From the NCBI RefSeq assembly GCF_003951315.1, contig NZ_QLJH01000001.1, positions 186,001 through 250,000 on the forward strand: 64,000 nt of DNA, written 5' to 3'. The notes beneath the pieces are model-generated. The model did not search any database and was not told the DNA's origin. It saw only the letters and a program-made list of their open reading frames with translations. Every line of letters starts with the position of its first letter. Position 1 is the stretch's first letter. Position numbers and translations under genes: made by a program. The stretch is from Sphingomonas sp. S-NIH.Pt15_0812. Lineage in GTDB: Bacteria > Pseudomonadota > Alphaproteobacteria > Sphingomonadales > Sphingomonadaceae. Shown in pieces: positions 1 to 11,368 of this stretch.

Positions 1-692
1 GGTGGCGCTACGATACCAGCCGCAATCGCGAGGGCTGGTATAATCACGAGCGCCAATATTATGCCGCCGACCGGCCGGAAAACGCCCGCGTCGCCGATGG
101 CCGGCTGGTCATCACCGCGCGGAAGGAGCGGGTGACCGGGGCCGCCGACTATGGCGGACAGGCCTATAGCTCCGCCAAGATCGACACGGCCGGCAAGGCG
201 GGCTGGACCTATGGCTTCTACGAGATCCGCGCCAAGCTGCCCTGCGGGCTTGGCACCTGGCCGGCGATCTGGATGATGCCGAACGAGGAGGCGCCTTGGC
301 CCAAGGCGGGCGAGATCGACATCATGGAGGCGGTCGGCTGGCAGCCGGAGGTGGTGCACGCGACGCTCCATACGGAATTGTTCGTCCATACCAAGGGCAC
401 GCAGCGTGGCGCGCGGCTGCCGCTGCCGACCGCCTGCTCGGCCTTCCATCGCTATCAGCTCGACTGGCGGCCGGACTCGATCACGATCGGTGTCGACGAC
501 CGCGCCTATATGCGTGTGCGCAACAATCAGCCCGGCGGGCAAGGGGCATGGCCATTCGACCGCCCGTTCCACCTGATCCTCAACCTGGCGATCGGCGGGG
601 ACTGGGGCGGGGCCAAGGGGATCGACGATGCGGCGCTGCCTCAGGCCATGGAGGTGGATTATGTCCGCGTCTGGCAGGAGTCCGGGCGATAG
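1..692 (+). CDS. Glycoside hydrolase family 16 protein (5' end cut by window)
   Basis: The frame is already open at base 3 and ends at the TAG at 690-692, so only the C-terminal part of about 229 residues is present. The GH16 catalytic signature ExDxxE is visible as GEIDIMEAVG at about 307-336; in this family the first Glu is the nucleophile and the last the acid/base in a retaining mechanism on beta-1,3/1,4-glucans. Upstream of it the text WYNHERQYY and the tract YGFYEIRAKLPCGLGTWPAIWMMP are typical of laminarinase-like GH16 enzymes. The end of the sandwich fold is seen in FHLILNLAIGGDWGG and VDYVRVW. Such enzymes are normally exported, but the signal peptide would lie outside the window. 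The exact substrate (laminarin, lichenan or other) cannot be told. The stop codon overlaps the proposed start of the next ORF. Confidence 0.88.
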   Translation, partial: WRYDTSRNREGWYNHERQYYAADRPENARVADGRLVITARKERVTGAADYGGQAYSSAKIDTAGKAGWTYGFYEIRAKLPCGLGTWPAIWMMPNEEAPWPKAGEIDIMEAVGWQPEVVHATLHTELFVHTKGTQRGARLPLPTACSAFHRYQLDWRPDSITIGVDDRAYMRVRNNQPGGQGAWPFDRPFHLILNLAIGGDWGGAKGIDDAALPQAMEVDYVRVWQESGR

Positions 693-1006
693 GCGATCGT
701 GACGCGCTGGAGGCGCGCTGGCTGGCGCTGACCCGCGACGAACTGCCGGCACTGGCGGGGGCGCGGGGCTGGCCGGTGCGCGCCGACCATTGTTTCCAGC
801 GCATCCTGCTCGACCAGGCCTGTGGCGGGCGCTGGTATGATCATATCGCCGGGCGGCCGGCCTATGCCCATGCGGATGACGCGGTGCTGGCCCGCGCGGT
901 GATGCTGGCGGAGGCGGTGCGCGACGATATCTCCGACCTGGCGGCGATGAACCGGCAGTCGCTGGCCTGGCGCGGCAAGGATCAGGCGATCCGTCGCAAG
1001 CGATAG
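689..1006 (+). CDS. Small conserved-looking hypothetical protein with probable ATA start
   Basis: After the GH16 stop the +2 frame stays open and reads like a real small protein: DRDALEARWLALTRDELP, then RGWPVRADHCFQRILLD, CGGRWYDHIAGRPAY and a tail NRQSLAWRGKDQ. It is about 105 residues, rich in Trp/Arg/His, with no signal peptide or membrane segment. I believe similar proteins occur in sphingomonads but do not know a function. No ATG, GTG or TTG lies in frame between the GH16 stop region and the conserved part. An ATA at 689-691 overlaps the GH16 TAG (ATAG) and sits 8 bases after AGGAG at 676-680, the same arrangement as at infC in this window, so I placed the start there. CTG at 707 is an alternative, and a sequencing error in an ATG is possible. 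It converges on the following minus-strand gene with a 25-base overlap. Confidence 0.55.
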   Translation: MGDRDALEARWLALTRDELPALAGARGWPVRADHCFQRILLDQACGGRWYDHIAGRPAYAHADDAVLARAVMLAEAVRDDISDLAAMNRQSLAWRGKDQAIRRKR

Positions 1007-4000
1007 CCGCTGCGCTCGACCGAGACATGGCCGAGCCGGACCAGCGCCTCCAGCGTCGCCTGGATGCGCCGCTCGATCCGTCGCCCCTGCGCGAAGCCGC
1101 GCGCGATCGTCGCCGCATCCCACTCGCCGGCCATGCGGAGCGCGGCAAGCACCAGCGCGGTCTGGCCGATCGCGTCGCGCGGGAAGACGGGCTTGGGCGA
1201 TCGTGTCGTGGCGGGGCGGGCAGGCTCCGTGTCCGGCGACACCAGATGGAGGGGCGGGATCGCGGCCCCCGCCGCCGCACGCTGCCAATCGGGGCGGAGC
1301 CAGCGGACGTGCCCGCGTCGTTCCTCGGCACGGCGGGCCATGTTCAGCGCCACGAGGCGCGCGACCATCGCCGCATCGTCCAGATCGCCGGGCCAGCCAT
1401 AGGCCGTCGCCACCGCGCGATCGAGCCGGTCGTGCAATTCCATCAGGATATCGATGCGGCCCCGCTGGCGGCGATCCTCCTGCAACCGGGTCAGCGGCCT
1501 GTTCATCATCACCTGTTCGCGCAGATTGTAGAGGCCGGTCAGCGTCAGGTCGGGATGCGCGGCGATCACCTCGCGGCACATCATGTCGATCTCCTCGGCC
1601 AGCACAGCGATGGCGGCATCGGTCGCGTCGTCGTCGGGCGGGAAGGGGAAGGGATCGAAGCTGCTGGTCTTGGCATAGACGGCGGGACGGTCGTACACGC
1701 CCATCATCCCGGCATGGGCCATATACCAGGCGCGGTGCACGCGCGATTGCAGCACGCCCAGATGCCGGGCCTGGTCGCTGGCGATGCAGATCAGCTTGTT
1801 GTCGGGTAAGACGCCGCCGTCCAGGAACTGGAAGAGGCGGTGCTTCGCCGTCTCCACCGTGACGATGTAGCGGCCCAGCCCCTCCAGCGCGGGGCGGAGG
1901 GCGCGGCGCGGCTCGCCGAAGATCCACCAGCGGTCGCGATAGGCCGGTCGGCGGTTGCCCGCCCGTTCGGGCCGGACGGTGCGGAGCAGATGCTGGTAGA
2001 CCTCCGGAAAGCGGCGCCGCGCCGCGTCGTCCTCCAGCCCGAACAGGTCGATCGCCCACAGGTCGCGCGACCCGCCCATCAGGTCGCGGCCGTTGCGATA
2101 GGGGCGGATGTGCCGCCCCAGCCCCGCGCACCGGCCGAGGCCCAGCGCGACCGCTTCGGCATGGGAGACGAGGAAGCCCGCGCCGTGCAGCGACATGCCG
2201 CGCGAACACAGCGCGTCATTGGCGATCAAAGGCCGGGTGGCGGCGAGATCGGTGCCGATCGTCAGGTCCGCATGGATCCGGCCGCGGGTGCCGCCCAGGT
2301 CGATGCGGGGCGTATCGCTGTCCAGATCCGCCTCCGCCAGGACGGAGAGCAGCACGCCGTCGGGCCGTCCCGCCTGCGCCACGGTCATCGCGATGCGGAC
2401 GGCGGCGGCGTCGGGCGTCGCCCTGGTCCAGGCATGATCGGCGATCGCCAGGATCAGGCCGACCGGCGGATCGGCCGCCATGTGCCGCTCGATCACGCGG
2501 CGGCTGAACGCCTGGGTGATCGAATTGGTGGTGACGAAGCCGAAGCGCTTGAGGCGGGCGTCCGGCTCGGTCAGCAGGGTCGCCGCCCGGTCCCACCAAT
2601 ACATGACGAAGTCGGCGGACGGGTTCATCTGCGGATGCGCCCGCCACAGCGCGGTGGCATAGGCGTCGCCCAACCGGTCGCGCAGATCCTTGCCGCCGAT
2701 AAACGGTGGGTTGCCGACGATATAGTCCGCCGCCGGCCAGTCGGGGCGGCGTGGTTGGCGGGCGGCGGGCGGTCCGTCCCAGGCCAGCACGGCGTCCATC
2801 GCGGCGATATTGTCCAGCCGCTCCAGCACCGGATCGGCGATCACGCCGCGATTGCGCAACTGCCATTGCAGATAGCCCAGCCACAGCACCAGTTCGGCGA
2901 TGGCGGTGGCGCGCGGGTTGAGCTCCAGCCCCAGGAACTGGCGGGGATGGACGGTGGCGGTCTCCAGCTGCAACGCCTCCTGCCCGCCGAGATCGGCGAG
3001 CACCTCCAGCACGTCGCCCTCCAGCCGCTTCATCAGTTCCAGCGCGACATAGAGGAAATTGCCGGTGCCGCACGCCGGGTCCAGCACGCGGATGCCGGCC
3101 AGGGTTTCGTGGAAGTCGTGGACGACGCGGATCGCGGCGGGCAGGTCGGTCAGGCGCAGCCGCTCCACCGCGCCCAGCACCTGCATCTCCCATGTATCGC
3201 GCAAGGGTTGGAGGATCGTGGCGGTGACCAGCTGCTCGACATAGGCGCGCGGGGTATAGTGCGCGCCCAGCCGCCGCCGTTCGTCCGTGTCGAGCGCCTG
3301 TTCCAGCAGCGTGCCGAAGATCGCCGGCTCCACGTCGCGCCAGTCATGCAGCGCGGCGGCATGGAGTTCGCCAATCTCCGCACGGGTCAGCGGAAGGGCG
3401 ACGCCGTCCGCGAACAGGCCGCCGTTGAAGCGCCGGATCTTCTCGCGCACCGCGACCGAATAGGTGCCGACATCCATCGCCCGCCACAATTCCTCCAGCA
3501 GGGCGGGAAACCCCTCCGGCGCGGCGATCGAAGCGGCGAGCAGGCCGGAGAAGCTGCCCCTGGCGAGCAATGTGTGCCCCTCGGCGAACATGGTGAACAG
3601 GCAGCGCATCAGGAAATGCGCGACCGGCTCGGCGGCATGGCCGCGGTCCTCCAGCGACCGGCTGACATTGGCGAGGCGGCCGGCGATGTCGCGGGTGACG
3701 CGCGCGGCATGGCGGGTGGGATCGAGCGAGAAGGGATCGAGCCACAGCGCGCGCAGCCGCTCGCGGATCGCGGGCGTCTTCAGGTCGTCCAGATAGATGC
3801 GGAAGCCGGCGCGATCGGGGAACTGGCGGTAATGTTTTCCCTGGCCGGAAAAGTCGGCGAACAGCTCGATCGCATGGCCGACATCGACCACCAGCAGGAA
3901 GGGCGGCCAGCCATGATCGGTCGGCAGGCAGCGGGCATAGAGTTCGGCCTGCTCGCGCGCGTTGCGCATCAGCACGTCCCAGCCGCGATGCGCGCTGCGC

Positions 4001-4344
4001 CGGCCGCGTGGCGGCTCCAGCCCCGCCAGCGTCGCGGGGGCGGAGTCCAGCGGAACCTCCTTGGCGCCGCCCCGCTCGCGGCTCTGCTTGGCCTCCAGCA
4101 CGAAGCAGCCGCGCCGATAGAGGTCGATGCGGCGGTGGCGGACCGTTCCATCGGGCGCGATCTCGTCGACCGCGCGCTCGAAGACATAGTCGTTATGGGT
4201 GCGGGTGGCGTCGGCCGGATCGGGCGGCGGCAGATCGAGCAGCGCGCACAATTCGGTCAGGAACAGCGGGAAATTGACCCGCTCGGCCCCGCCTTCGTTG
4301 CGCCGCCAGCGCTCGATGAAACACTCGATCGCGGTCTCGGCCAT
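982..4344 (-). CDS. MmeI-like single-chain restriction-modification enzyme (type IIG/IIL)
   Basis: A 1120-residue protein combining an N-terminal nuclease with a DNA adenine methyltransferase. Near residues 74-86 it has D-X9-E-A-K (IDLYRRGCFVLEAK), the spacing of the PD-(D/E)XK nuclease in MmeI-family enzymes. A helical connector follows, then GAHYTP at about 361-366, SAM motif I DPACGTGNF at about 422-430 and the catalytic motif NPPF at about 545-548, which marks an N6-adenine (gamma-class) methyltransferase. The rest (about 680-1000) should hold the target-recognition domain, and the tail is longer than MmeI itself (about 920 residues). In this family one polypeptide both cuts and protects by hemimethylation, so no partner gene is needed, and none is present. 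The start ATG at 4344 gives MAETAIECFIERWRRNEGG. Specificity and activity cannot be read by eye. The domain reading is firm; the MmeI assignment is inference from the nuclease spacing and architecture. Confidence 0.82.
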   Translation of the reverse strand: MAETAIECFIERWRRNEGGAERVNFPLFLTELCALLDLPPPDPADATRTHNDYVFERAVDEIAPDGTVRHRRIDLYRRGCFVLEAKQSRERGGAKEVPLDSAPATLAGLEPPRGRRSAHRGWDVLMRNAREQAELYARCLPTDHGWPPFLLVVDVGHAIELFADFSGQGKHYRQFPDRAGFRIYLDDLKTPAIRERLRALWLDPFSLDPTRHAARVTRDIAGRLANVSRSLEDRGHAAEPVAHFLMRCLFTMFAEGHTLLARGSFSGLLAASIAAPEGFPALLEELWRAMDVGTYSVAVREKIRRFNGGLFADGVALPLTRAEIGELHAAALHDWRDVEPAIFGTLLEQALDTDERRRLGAHYTPRAYVEQLVTATILQPLRDTWEMQVLGAVERLRLTDLPAAIRVVHDFHETLAGIRVLDPACGTGNFLYVALELMKRLEGDVLEVLADLGGQEALQLETATVHPRQFLGLELNPRATAIAELVLWLGYLQWQLRNRGVIADPVLERLDNIAAMDAVLAWDGPPAARQPRRPDWPAADYIVGNPPFIGGKDLRDRLGDAYATALWRAHPQMNPSADFVMYWWDRAATLLTEPDARLKRFGFVTTNSITQAFSRRVIERHMAADPPVGLILAIADHAWTRATPDAAAVRIAMTVAQAGRPDGVLLSVLAEADLDSDTPRIDLGGTRGRIHADLTIGTDLAATRPLIANDALCSRGMSLHGAGFLVSHAEAVALGLGRCAGLGRHIRPYRNGRDLMGGSRDLWAIDLFGLEDDAARRRFPEVYQHLLRTVRPERAGNRRPAYRDRWWIFGEPRRALRPALEGLGRYIVTVETAKHRLFQFLDGGVLPDNKLICIASDQARHLGVLQSRVHRAWYMAHAGMMGVYDRPAVYAKTSSFDPFPFPPDDDATDAAIAVLAEEIDMMCREVIAAHPDLTLTGLYNLREQVMMNRPLTRLQEDRRQRGRIDILMELHDRLDRAVATAYGWPGDLDDAAMVARLVALNMARRAEERRGHVRWLRPDWQRAAAGAAIPPLHLVSPDTEPARPATTRSPKPVFPRDAIGQTALVLAALRMAGEWDAATIARGFAQGRRIERRIQATLEALVRLGHVSVERSGYRLRRIA

Positions 4345-4553
4345 CGCACCCGCCTCCCGGTTCGGGCCGGCGGTGGTGGCGCGGGGTCGTCACGGGCGCG
4401 AGCGCGGATGGCTCCGTTCCGGGGCGGCCTCCGGGACGCAAGTCGGTTTCGACTCCATCCCGGATGCATCGACGGGTTCGTTTCATCCCCGGCAGGGGGA
4501 GCGGTGTGGAAACGCGCGCTCCGGCCGACCGCACGGGGCGGCCCGAGGGAGGA

Positions 4554-4976
4554 TTATTTCCGGTGCGCGAACAGCTTGCCGAAAATCTGGTCGGCCACGT
4601 CGCCAATGACATTGGCGATGACCTGCGCGTCGGGAGCCTTGGTGGTGCCCTGTGGCGGCTCCGGCGGGGAAGGAGGCGGGGGCGGCGGTGCGGACGCTTC
4701 TGCGGCCGGCTGCGGCGGTACGGGCGGTTCGGGCGGGCGGGGCGGTTCCGGCGGGCGTTGCGCACCCTGCGCGGCTGGGCGGGTCAATGCGGCGCTGGCG
4801 GCGGCGGCGGCCATGGTCAGGCCGGTCGCGAGCAGATGGCGGCCCTCCGGACTGGACAGATGGCGCGACAGGGCGGCGGCGACACCGGCGACCTGCGGCG
4901 GCAGGCCGGATTGGGACGACGCGCCTTTTCCGGCGTGGTCGTGCTTCTGCTTGTGCTTCTTCTTCTTCTTGCCCAT
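4554..4976 (-). CDS. Lys-rich, Pro-rich small hypothetical protein
   Basis: A 140-residue protein with three zones: a strongly basic start MGKKKKKHKQKHDHAGKG, a middle with an Ala/Leu-rich helix (about residues 28-68, RHLLATGLTMAAAAASAAL), and a Pro/Glu-rich linker (PPEPPRPPEPPVPPQP) before a hydrophilic amphipathic tail DAQVIANVIGDVADQIFGKL. No enzyme motif is recognised. The codon use and GC pattern match the neighbours. It stands alone between the RM gene (same strand, about 210 bases away) and uvrA (opposite strand). It could be a membrane- or nucleic-acid-associated structural protein, but that is only a composition-based guess. The frame is open through a low-complexity region, so a chance ORF cannot be fully excluded, though the ATG and the ordered composition argue for a gene. 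Confidence 0.6.
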   Translation of the reverse strand: MGKKKKKHKQKHDHAGKGASSQSGLPPQVAGVAAALSRHLSSPEGRHLLATGLTMAAAAASAALTRPAAQGAQRPPEPPRPPEPPVPPQPAAEASAPPPPPPSPPEPPQGTTKAPDAQVIANVIGDVADQIFGKLFAHRK

Positions 4977-5127
4977 GGCCGGCTCCGCATGTGTATTAGC
5001 GTTGCAATACAGATGGTCCTTTCGCCATCCGCTGACAAGGGGCGGGCGGCGGCGATATCGATCCGACGCAACCCCGCTGGCGGTGGCGCGTCCTGCTTCC
5101 TATCTCGTGGCACTAGCCTCCCGCGCG

Positions 5128-5142
5128 GAACGGAAGTAGAAC
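5128..5142 (+). promoter_or_regulatory. LexA (SOS) box of uvrA
   Basis: GAAC-GGAAGTA-GAAC is an exact direct repeat GAAC-N7-GAAC, the reverse complement of the alphaproteobacterial LexA consensus GTTC-N7-GTTC. It ends 7 bases before the uvrA ATG, where bound LexA would block transcription or early elongation. uvrA is a classic SOS gene in this class. Confidence 0.8.
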
Positions 5143-5149
5143 CAATCCC

Positions 5150-8059
<2,910 letters not shown>

Positions 8060-8113
8060 GGAAGGGGTGTTCCGCGCCCTTCCACCATGTCGTCGATAGG
8101 ATAGGGTCGCGAC

Positions 8114-8290
8114 ATGACCGATCTGTCTCCCATCGAATCCGAATTCGCCACCAGCGAGGATGCGGCGGCCTATGACTCTTGGTTGCGCGCGAAGGTCGAG
8201 AAGACCCTCACGGCCGCCGGGAAGACGGTGCCGCACGATGCGGTGATGGCGAAGGTGGCGCACGTCATCGGTCGGTATCGCTCGAAGTGA
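8114..8290 (+). CDS. RelB/ParD-type antitoxin of a type II TA module
   Basis: A 58-residue protein, MTDLSPIESEFATSEDAAAY then DSWLRAKVEKTL and a tail [19 protein letters not shown]. This is the pattern of the small stability-determinant antitoxins, in which a short helical protein wraps around its ParE/RelE-type partner and represses the operon. Its TGA stop overlaps the GTG start of the next gene (GTGA, 4 bases), the usual antitoxin-then-toxin layout with translational coupling. No DNA-binding fold is obvious, but the protein is very short. The assignment rests mainly on size, order and the adjacent toxin; the pair forms an island between uvrA and thrS. Confidence 0.75.
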   Translation: MTDLSPIESEFATSEDAAAYDSWLRAKVEKTLTAAGKTVPHDAVMAKVAHVIGRYRSK

Positions 8291-8565
8291 CGCTCGCCCT
8301 CGTTTGGCGGGACGAGGCTGTCACCGATCTGCTCGACATCTTTGACTATATCGCCGAGCGCAACATCACGGCGGCCGATCGCCTTCTCGCGATGATCGAG
8401 CATACGACCGAGCATCTGCCCGATCATTCCTATCTTCACCGTCCTGGCCGCGTGTCGGGAACATGTGAGGCGATCGTGCACCCCAATTACATCCTTGTAT
8501 ATCGGGTGGCGGCGGACGTGGTGGAAATCCTGGCTGTTCTTCACGCGCGCCAGCAATATCCCTGA
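8287..8565 (+). CDS. ParE/RelE-family toxin
   Basis: A 92-residue protein starting at GTG 8287: [20 protein letters not shown], then [40 protein letters not shown] and [16 protein letters not shown]. The W...A..DL..I..YI opening, the GR..GTRE-like centre (here [11 protein letters not shown]) and the YRV...[12 protein letters not shown] ending are the hallmarks of the ParE branch of the RelE/ParE superfamily. ParE members poison gyrase while RelE members cut ribosome-bound mRNA; the ending favours ParE. The conserved Arg of the usual GTRE motif is Cys here, which might weaken activity. It overlaps the antitoxin by 4 bases. The start was chosen for this overlap and because it gives the family's usual length. 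Confidence 0.85.
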   Translation: MTLALVWRDEAVTDLLDIFDYIAERNITAADRLLAMIEHTTEHLPDHSYLHRPGRVSGTCEAIVHPNYILVYRVAADVVEILAVLHARQQYP

Positions 8566-8654
8566 GCCCGGCGCCAGAGCTTTCCCCTCCACCCTTGCCC
8601 CCGCACCACGCGTCGCATAAGCCTCGGCCTCCTCTCCAACCACCGAGTGTCATC

Positions 8655-10661
8655 ATGTCCGCCCATCCGGCCGAGTTGTTCCGCATCACGCTTCCCGACG
8701 GTTCCGTCCGCGAGGTCGCGCCCGGGACGACCCCCGCCGATGTCGCGGCGGCGATCGGGCCGGGCCTGGCCAAGGCGGCGATCGCGGCGCGGATCGATGG
8801 CGAGGTGCGCGACCTGTCGCGGCCCTTCGACGGCGACACGCAGCTCGCGCTGATCACCATGAAGGACGAGGCCGCCGCGCTGGAACTGGCGCGGCACGAT
8901 TTCGCGCATGTGATGGCGGAAGCGGTGCAGCATCTCTTCCCCGGCACGCAGATCACCTTCGGCCCGGCGACCGAAGACGGTTTCTACTACGACTTCGCGC
9001 CCAAGGACCGGCCGTTCACCGAGGACGACCTGCCCGCGATCGAGGCGGAGATGCGCGCGATCATCGCCCGCAACGAGCCCTTCGTGCGCGAGGTGTGGAG
9101 CCGACAGGAACTGATCGACCGCTGGACCGAGCAGGGCGAGACGTTCAAGGCCGAATGGGCCGCCGAACTGCCCGAGGGCGAGGAGCTGACCATCTATCGT
9201 CAGGGCGAGTGGCTCGACATGTGCCGGGGGCCGCACATGCCCTCGACCGGCCGGCTCGACCCGTCCGCCTTCAAGCTGACGCGCGTGTCGGGCGCCTATT
9301 GGCGCGGCGACCAGAAGAACGCGATGCTCAGTCGCGTCTACGGCACCGGCTGGCTCAACAAGAAGCAGCTCGACCAGCATCTCTTCCGCCTGGAGGAGGC
9401 CGCCAAGCGCGACCATCGCAAGATCGGCGCGGAGATGGACCTGTTCCACCTCCAGTCCGAGGCGCAGGGCTCGGTCTTCTGGCACCCCAAGGGCTATCTG
9501 CTGTGGCGCTCGCTGGAGGCCTATATGCGTCGCCGCCTCGACGCGGCCGACTATGCCGAGGTGAAGACGCCGCAGCTGATGGACGCGCGCCAATGGGAGC
9601 AGTCCGGCCATTGGGGCAAGTATCGCGAGAACATGTTCGTCGTGCCCGACGAAATCCCCAATACCGAGGATGAGGGGGCGGTGCTGTCGGGCGAGGCCGA
9701 CCTGATGGCGCTCAAGCCGATGAATTGCCCCGCGCACGTCCTGATCTTCAAGCAGGGGATCAAGTCGTATCGCGACCTGCCGATCCGCATGGCCGAGTTC
9801 GGCTGCTGCCACCGGAACGAGCCGCACGGCGCGCTGCACGGCATCATGCGCGTCCGCCAGTTCACCCAGGACGACGCGCATATCTTCGTGCGCGAGGACC
9901 AGCTGGTCGACGAGGTCCGCAAGTTCTGCGAGCTGCTCCATTCGGTCTACGAGCATCTGGGCTTCACCGACTATGCGGTGAAGCTGGCGCTGCGCCCGGA
10001 GAAGCGCTTCGGCTCCGACGCGATGTGGGACATCGCCGAACAGGAGCTGCGCGACGCGGTGCAGGCGTCGAACCTGCCCGAGGGGATCAAGGCGCAGTTC
10101 GAAGAACTGCCGGGCGAGGGCGCCTTCTACGCGCCCAAGTTGGAATTCCACCTGACCGACGCGATCGGCCGCACCTGGCAGGTCGGCACCATCCAGTCGG
10201 ACCGCGTGCTGCCCGACCGGCTCGACGCCTCCTATGTCGGCGAGGATGGCAACCGGCATCGCCCGGTGATGCTGCACCGCGCGATCCTGGGCACGTTCGA
10301 GCGCTTCATCGGCATCCTGATCGAGCATCATGCCGGCCGCTTCCCGCTCTGGCTGGCGCCGGTGCAGGCGGTGGTCGCGACGATCGTGTCGGATGCGGAC
10401 GAGTATGCCGAGGCGGTGGCGGCGAAGCTGCGGGCGGCGGGCCTGCGGGTCGAGACGGATCGTCGCAACGAGAAGATCAACTACAAGGTGCGCGAGCATT
10501 CGCTGGCCAAGGTCCCCAACCTGCTGGTCGTCGGCAAGCGCGAGGCGGAGGAGGGCAAGGTCGCCATCCGCCGGCTCGGCAGCCAGCAGCAGGAGATCAT
10601 GACGCTGGACGAGGCGATCGCGGCGTTGCAGGTCGAGGCGACCCCGCCCGACCTGCGCTGA
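8655..10661 (+). CDS. thrS: Threonyl-tRNA synthetase
   Basis: ThrRS, which charges tRNA-Thr and edits mis-acylated Ser-tRNA-Thr in the cytoplasm. The 668-residue product has an N-terminal TGS domain ([14 protein letters not shown]), the editing domain with [16 protein letters not shown] near residue 80, the class II core with [19 protein letters not shown] (around residue 356, containing the zinc Cys), motif 2 [15 protein letters not shown] and [11 protein letters not shown]. Motif 3 lies in the [16 protein letters not shown] tract and a C-terminal anticodon-binding domain follows. The start at 8655 ([13 protein letters not shown]) matches family N termini; an upstream in-frame ATG at 8595 would add 20 unlikely residues. 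It stands alone between the TA pair and an acetyltransferase gene. I see no T-box or other leader. Confidence 0.97.
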   Translation: MSAHPAELFRITLPDGSVREVAPGTTPADVAAAIGPGLAKAAIAARIDGEVRDLSRPFDGDTQLALITMKDEAAALELARHDFAHVMAEAVQHLFPGTQITFGPATEDGFYYDFAPKDRPFTEDDLPAIEAEMRAIIARNEPFVREVWSRQELIDRWTEQGETFKAEWAAELPEGEELTIYRQGEWLDMCRGPHMPSTGRLDPSAFKLTRVSGAYWRGDQKNAMLSRVYGTGWLNKKQLDQHLFRLEEAAKRDHRKIGAEMDLFHLQSEAQGSVFWHPKGYLLWRSLEAYMRRRLDAADYAEVKTPQLMDARQWEQSGHWGKYRENMFVVPDEIPNTEDEGAVLSGEADLMALKPMNCPAHVLIFKQGIKSYRDLPIRMAEFGCCHRNEPHGALHGIMRVRQFTQDDAHIFVREDQLVDEVRKFCELLHSVYEHLGFTDYAVKLALRPEKRFGSDAMWDIAEQELRDAVQASNLPEGIKAQFEELPGEGAFYAPKLEFHLTDAIGRTWQVGTIQSDRVLPDRLDASYVGEDGNRHRPVMLHRAILGTFERFIGILIEHHAGRFPLWLAPVQAVVATIVSDADEYAEAVAAKLRAAGLRVETDRRNEKINYKVREHSLAKVPNLLVVGKREAEEGKVAIRRLGSQQQEIMTLDEAIAALQVEATPPDLR

Positions 10662-10681
10662 CGGGCTGGGGCGTGGGCGCG

Positions 10682-11254
10682 ATGCGGACCGAAAAGCAGA
10701 AGATGCTGGCCGGCGATCCGTATCGCGCCGACGATCCCGAACTGGTCGCCGACCAGGCGCGGGCGGCAGAGTGGATGGTCCGCTACACGGCGGCGCTGGG
10801 CGCCCCGGCGGGGGCGCGGGCGGCGTTGCTGGCCGAGGGGCTGGGCGCGGTGGGGGCGGGGACGGTGATCCGGCCGCCCTTCCACTGCGACTATGGCTAT
10901 AACATCCGCCTGGGGGACGGCGTGTTCCTCAACTTCAACTGCGTCATCCTCGACGTGGTGGCGGTGACGATCGGCGACCGGACCCAGATCGGCCCGGGCG
11001 TGCAGATATTGACCGCCGATCATCCGCGCGACGCGGCGGCGCGGGCCGGCGGCGCGGAATGGGGGCGGCCGATCACGATCGGGCGGGACGTGTGGATCGG
11101 CGGCGGTGCGCTGATCCTGCCCGGCGTGACGATCGGCGACGGCGCGATCGTCGGGGCGGGCGGCGTGGTGACGCGCGACGTGCCGGCCGGCGCGACGGTC
11201 ATCGGCAATCCGGCGCGAATCCATACGGCGCGGGGGGAAATATCCGCCGCCTGA
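10682..11254 (+). CDS. Maltose/galactoside-type O-acetyltransferase (LbH family)
   Basis: A 190-residue hexapeptide-repeat acetyltransferase. The N terminus KQKMLAGDPYRADDPEL is the maltose-acetyltransferase cap, followed by FHCDYGYNIRLGDGVFLNFN and then LbH coils (IGDRTQIGPGVQILTADHP, IGRDVWIGGGALILPGVTIG, GAIVGAGGVVTRDVP, VIGNPARIH). The His of TADHP is the catalytic base in LacA/Maa enzymes, which move acetyl from acetyl-CoA to a sugar 6-hydroxyl. The physiological sugar is unknown. ATG 10682 lies about 20 bases after the thrS stop on the same strand, so co-transcription with thrS is possible. Nothing unusual is seen in length or motifs. Confidence 0.9.
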   Translation: MRTEKQKMLAGDPYRADDPELVADQARAAEWMVRYTAALGAPAGARAALLAEGLGAVGAGTVIRPPFHCDYGYNIRLGDGVFLNFNCVILDVVAVTIGDRTQIGPGVQILTADHPRDAAARAGGAEWGRPITIGRDVWIGGGALILPGVTIGDGAIVGAGGVVTRDVPAGATVIGNPARIHTARGEISAA

Positions 11255-11352
11255 GCCACTTCGCGATAGGCTTTGGGGACGGTACGGATATTTGCCGACC
11301 CCCGTCTTTCCATTGCGACCGGTGTGTCTTATATTAACAGGGCAACCGTTAC

Positions 11353-11368
11353 AGGAGCTTTACCCATA
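11353..11368 (+). promoter_or_regulatory. AGGAG ribosome binding site and ATA start of infC
   Basis: AGGAG at 11353-11357 is followed after 8 bases by ATA at 11366-11368. The first in-frame ATG (11378) is 20 bases away from the AGGAG, too far. IF3 discriminates against non-AUG/GUG/UUG starts, so a rare start on its own mRNA gives autoregulation, as established for the AUU of E. coli infC. Confidence 0.7.

Noticed and set aside
1840..5139. Very long plus-strand open frame (about 1100 codons)
   Set aside because: It is antisense to the MmeI-like gene, is rich in Arg/Gln/Gly/Ala with no motif, and results from high-GC codon bias. The opposite strand has clear catalytic motifs.
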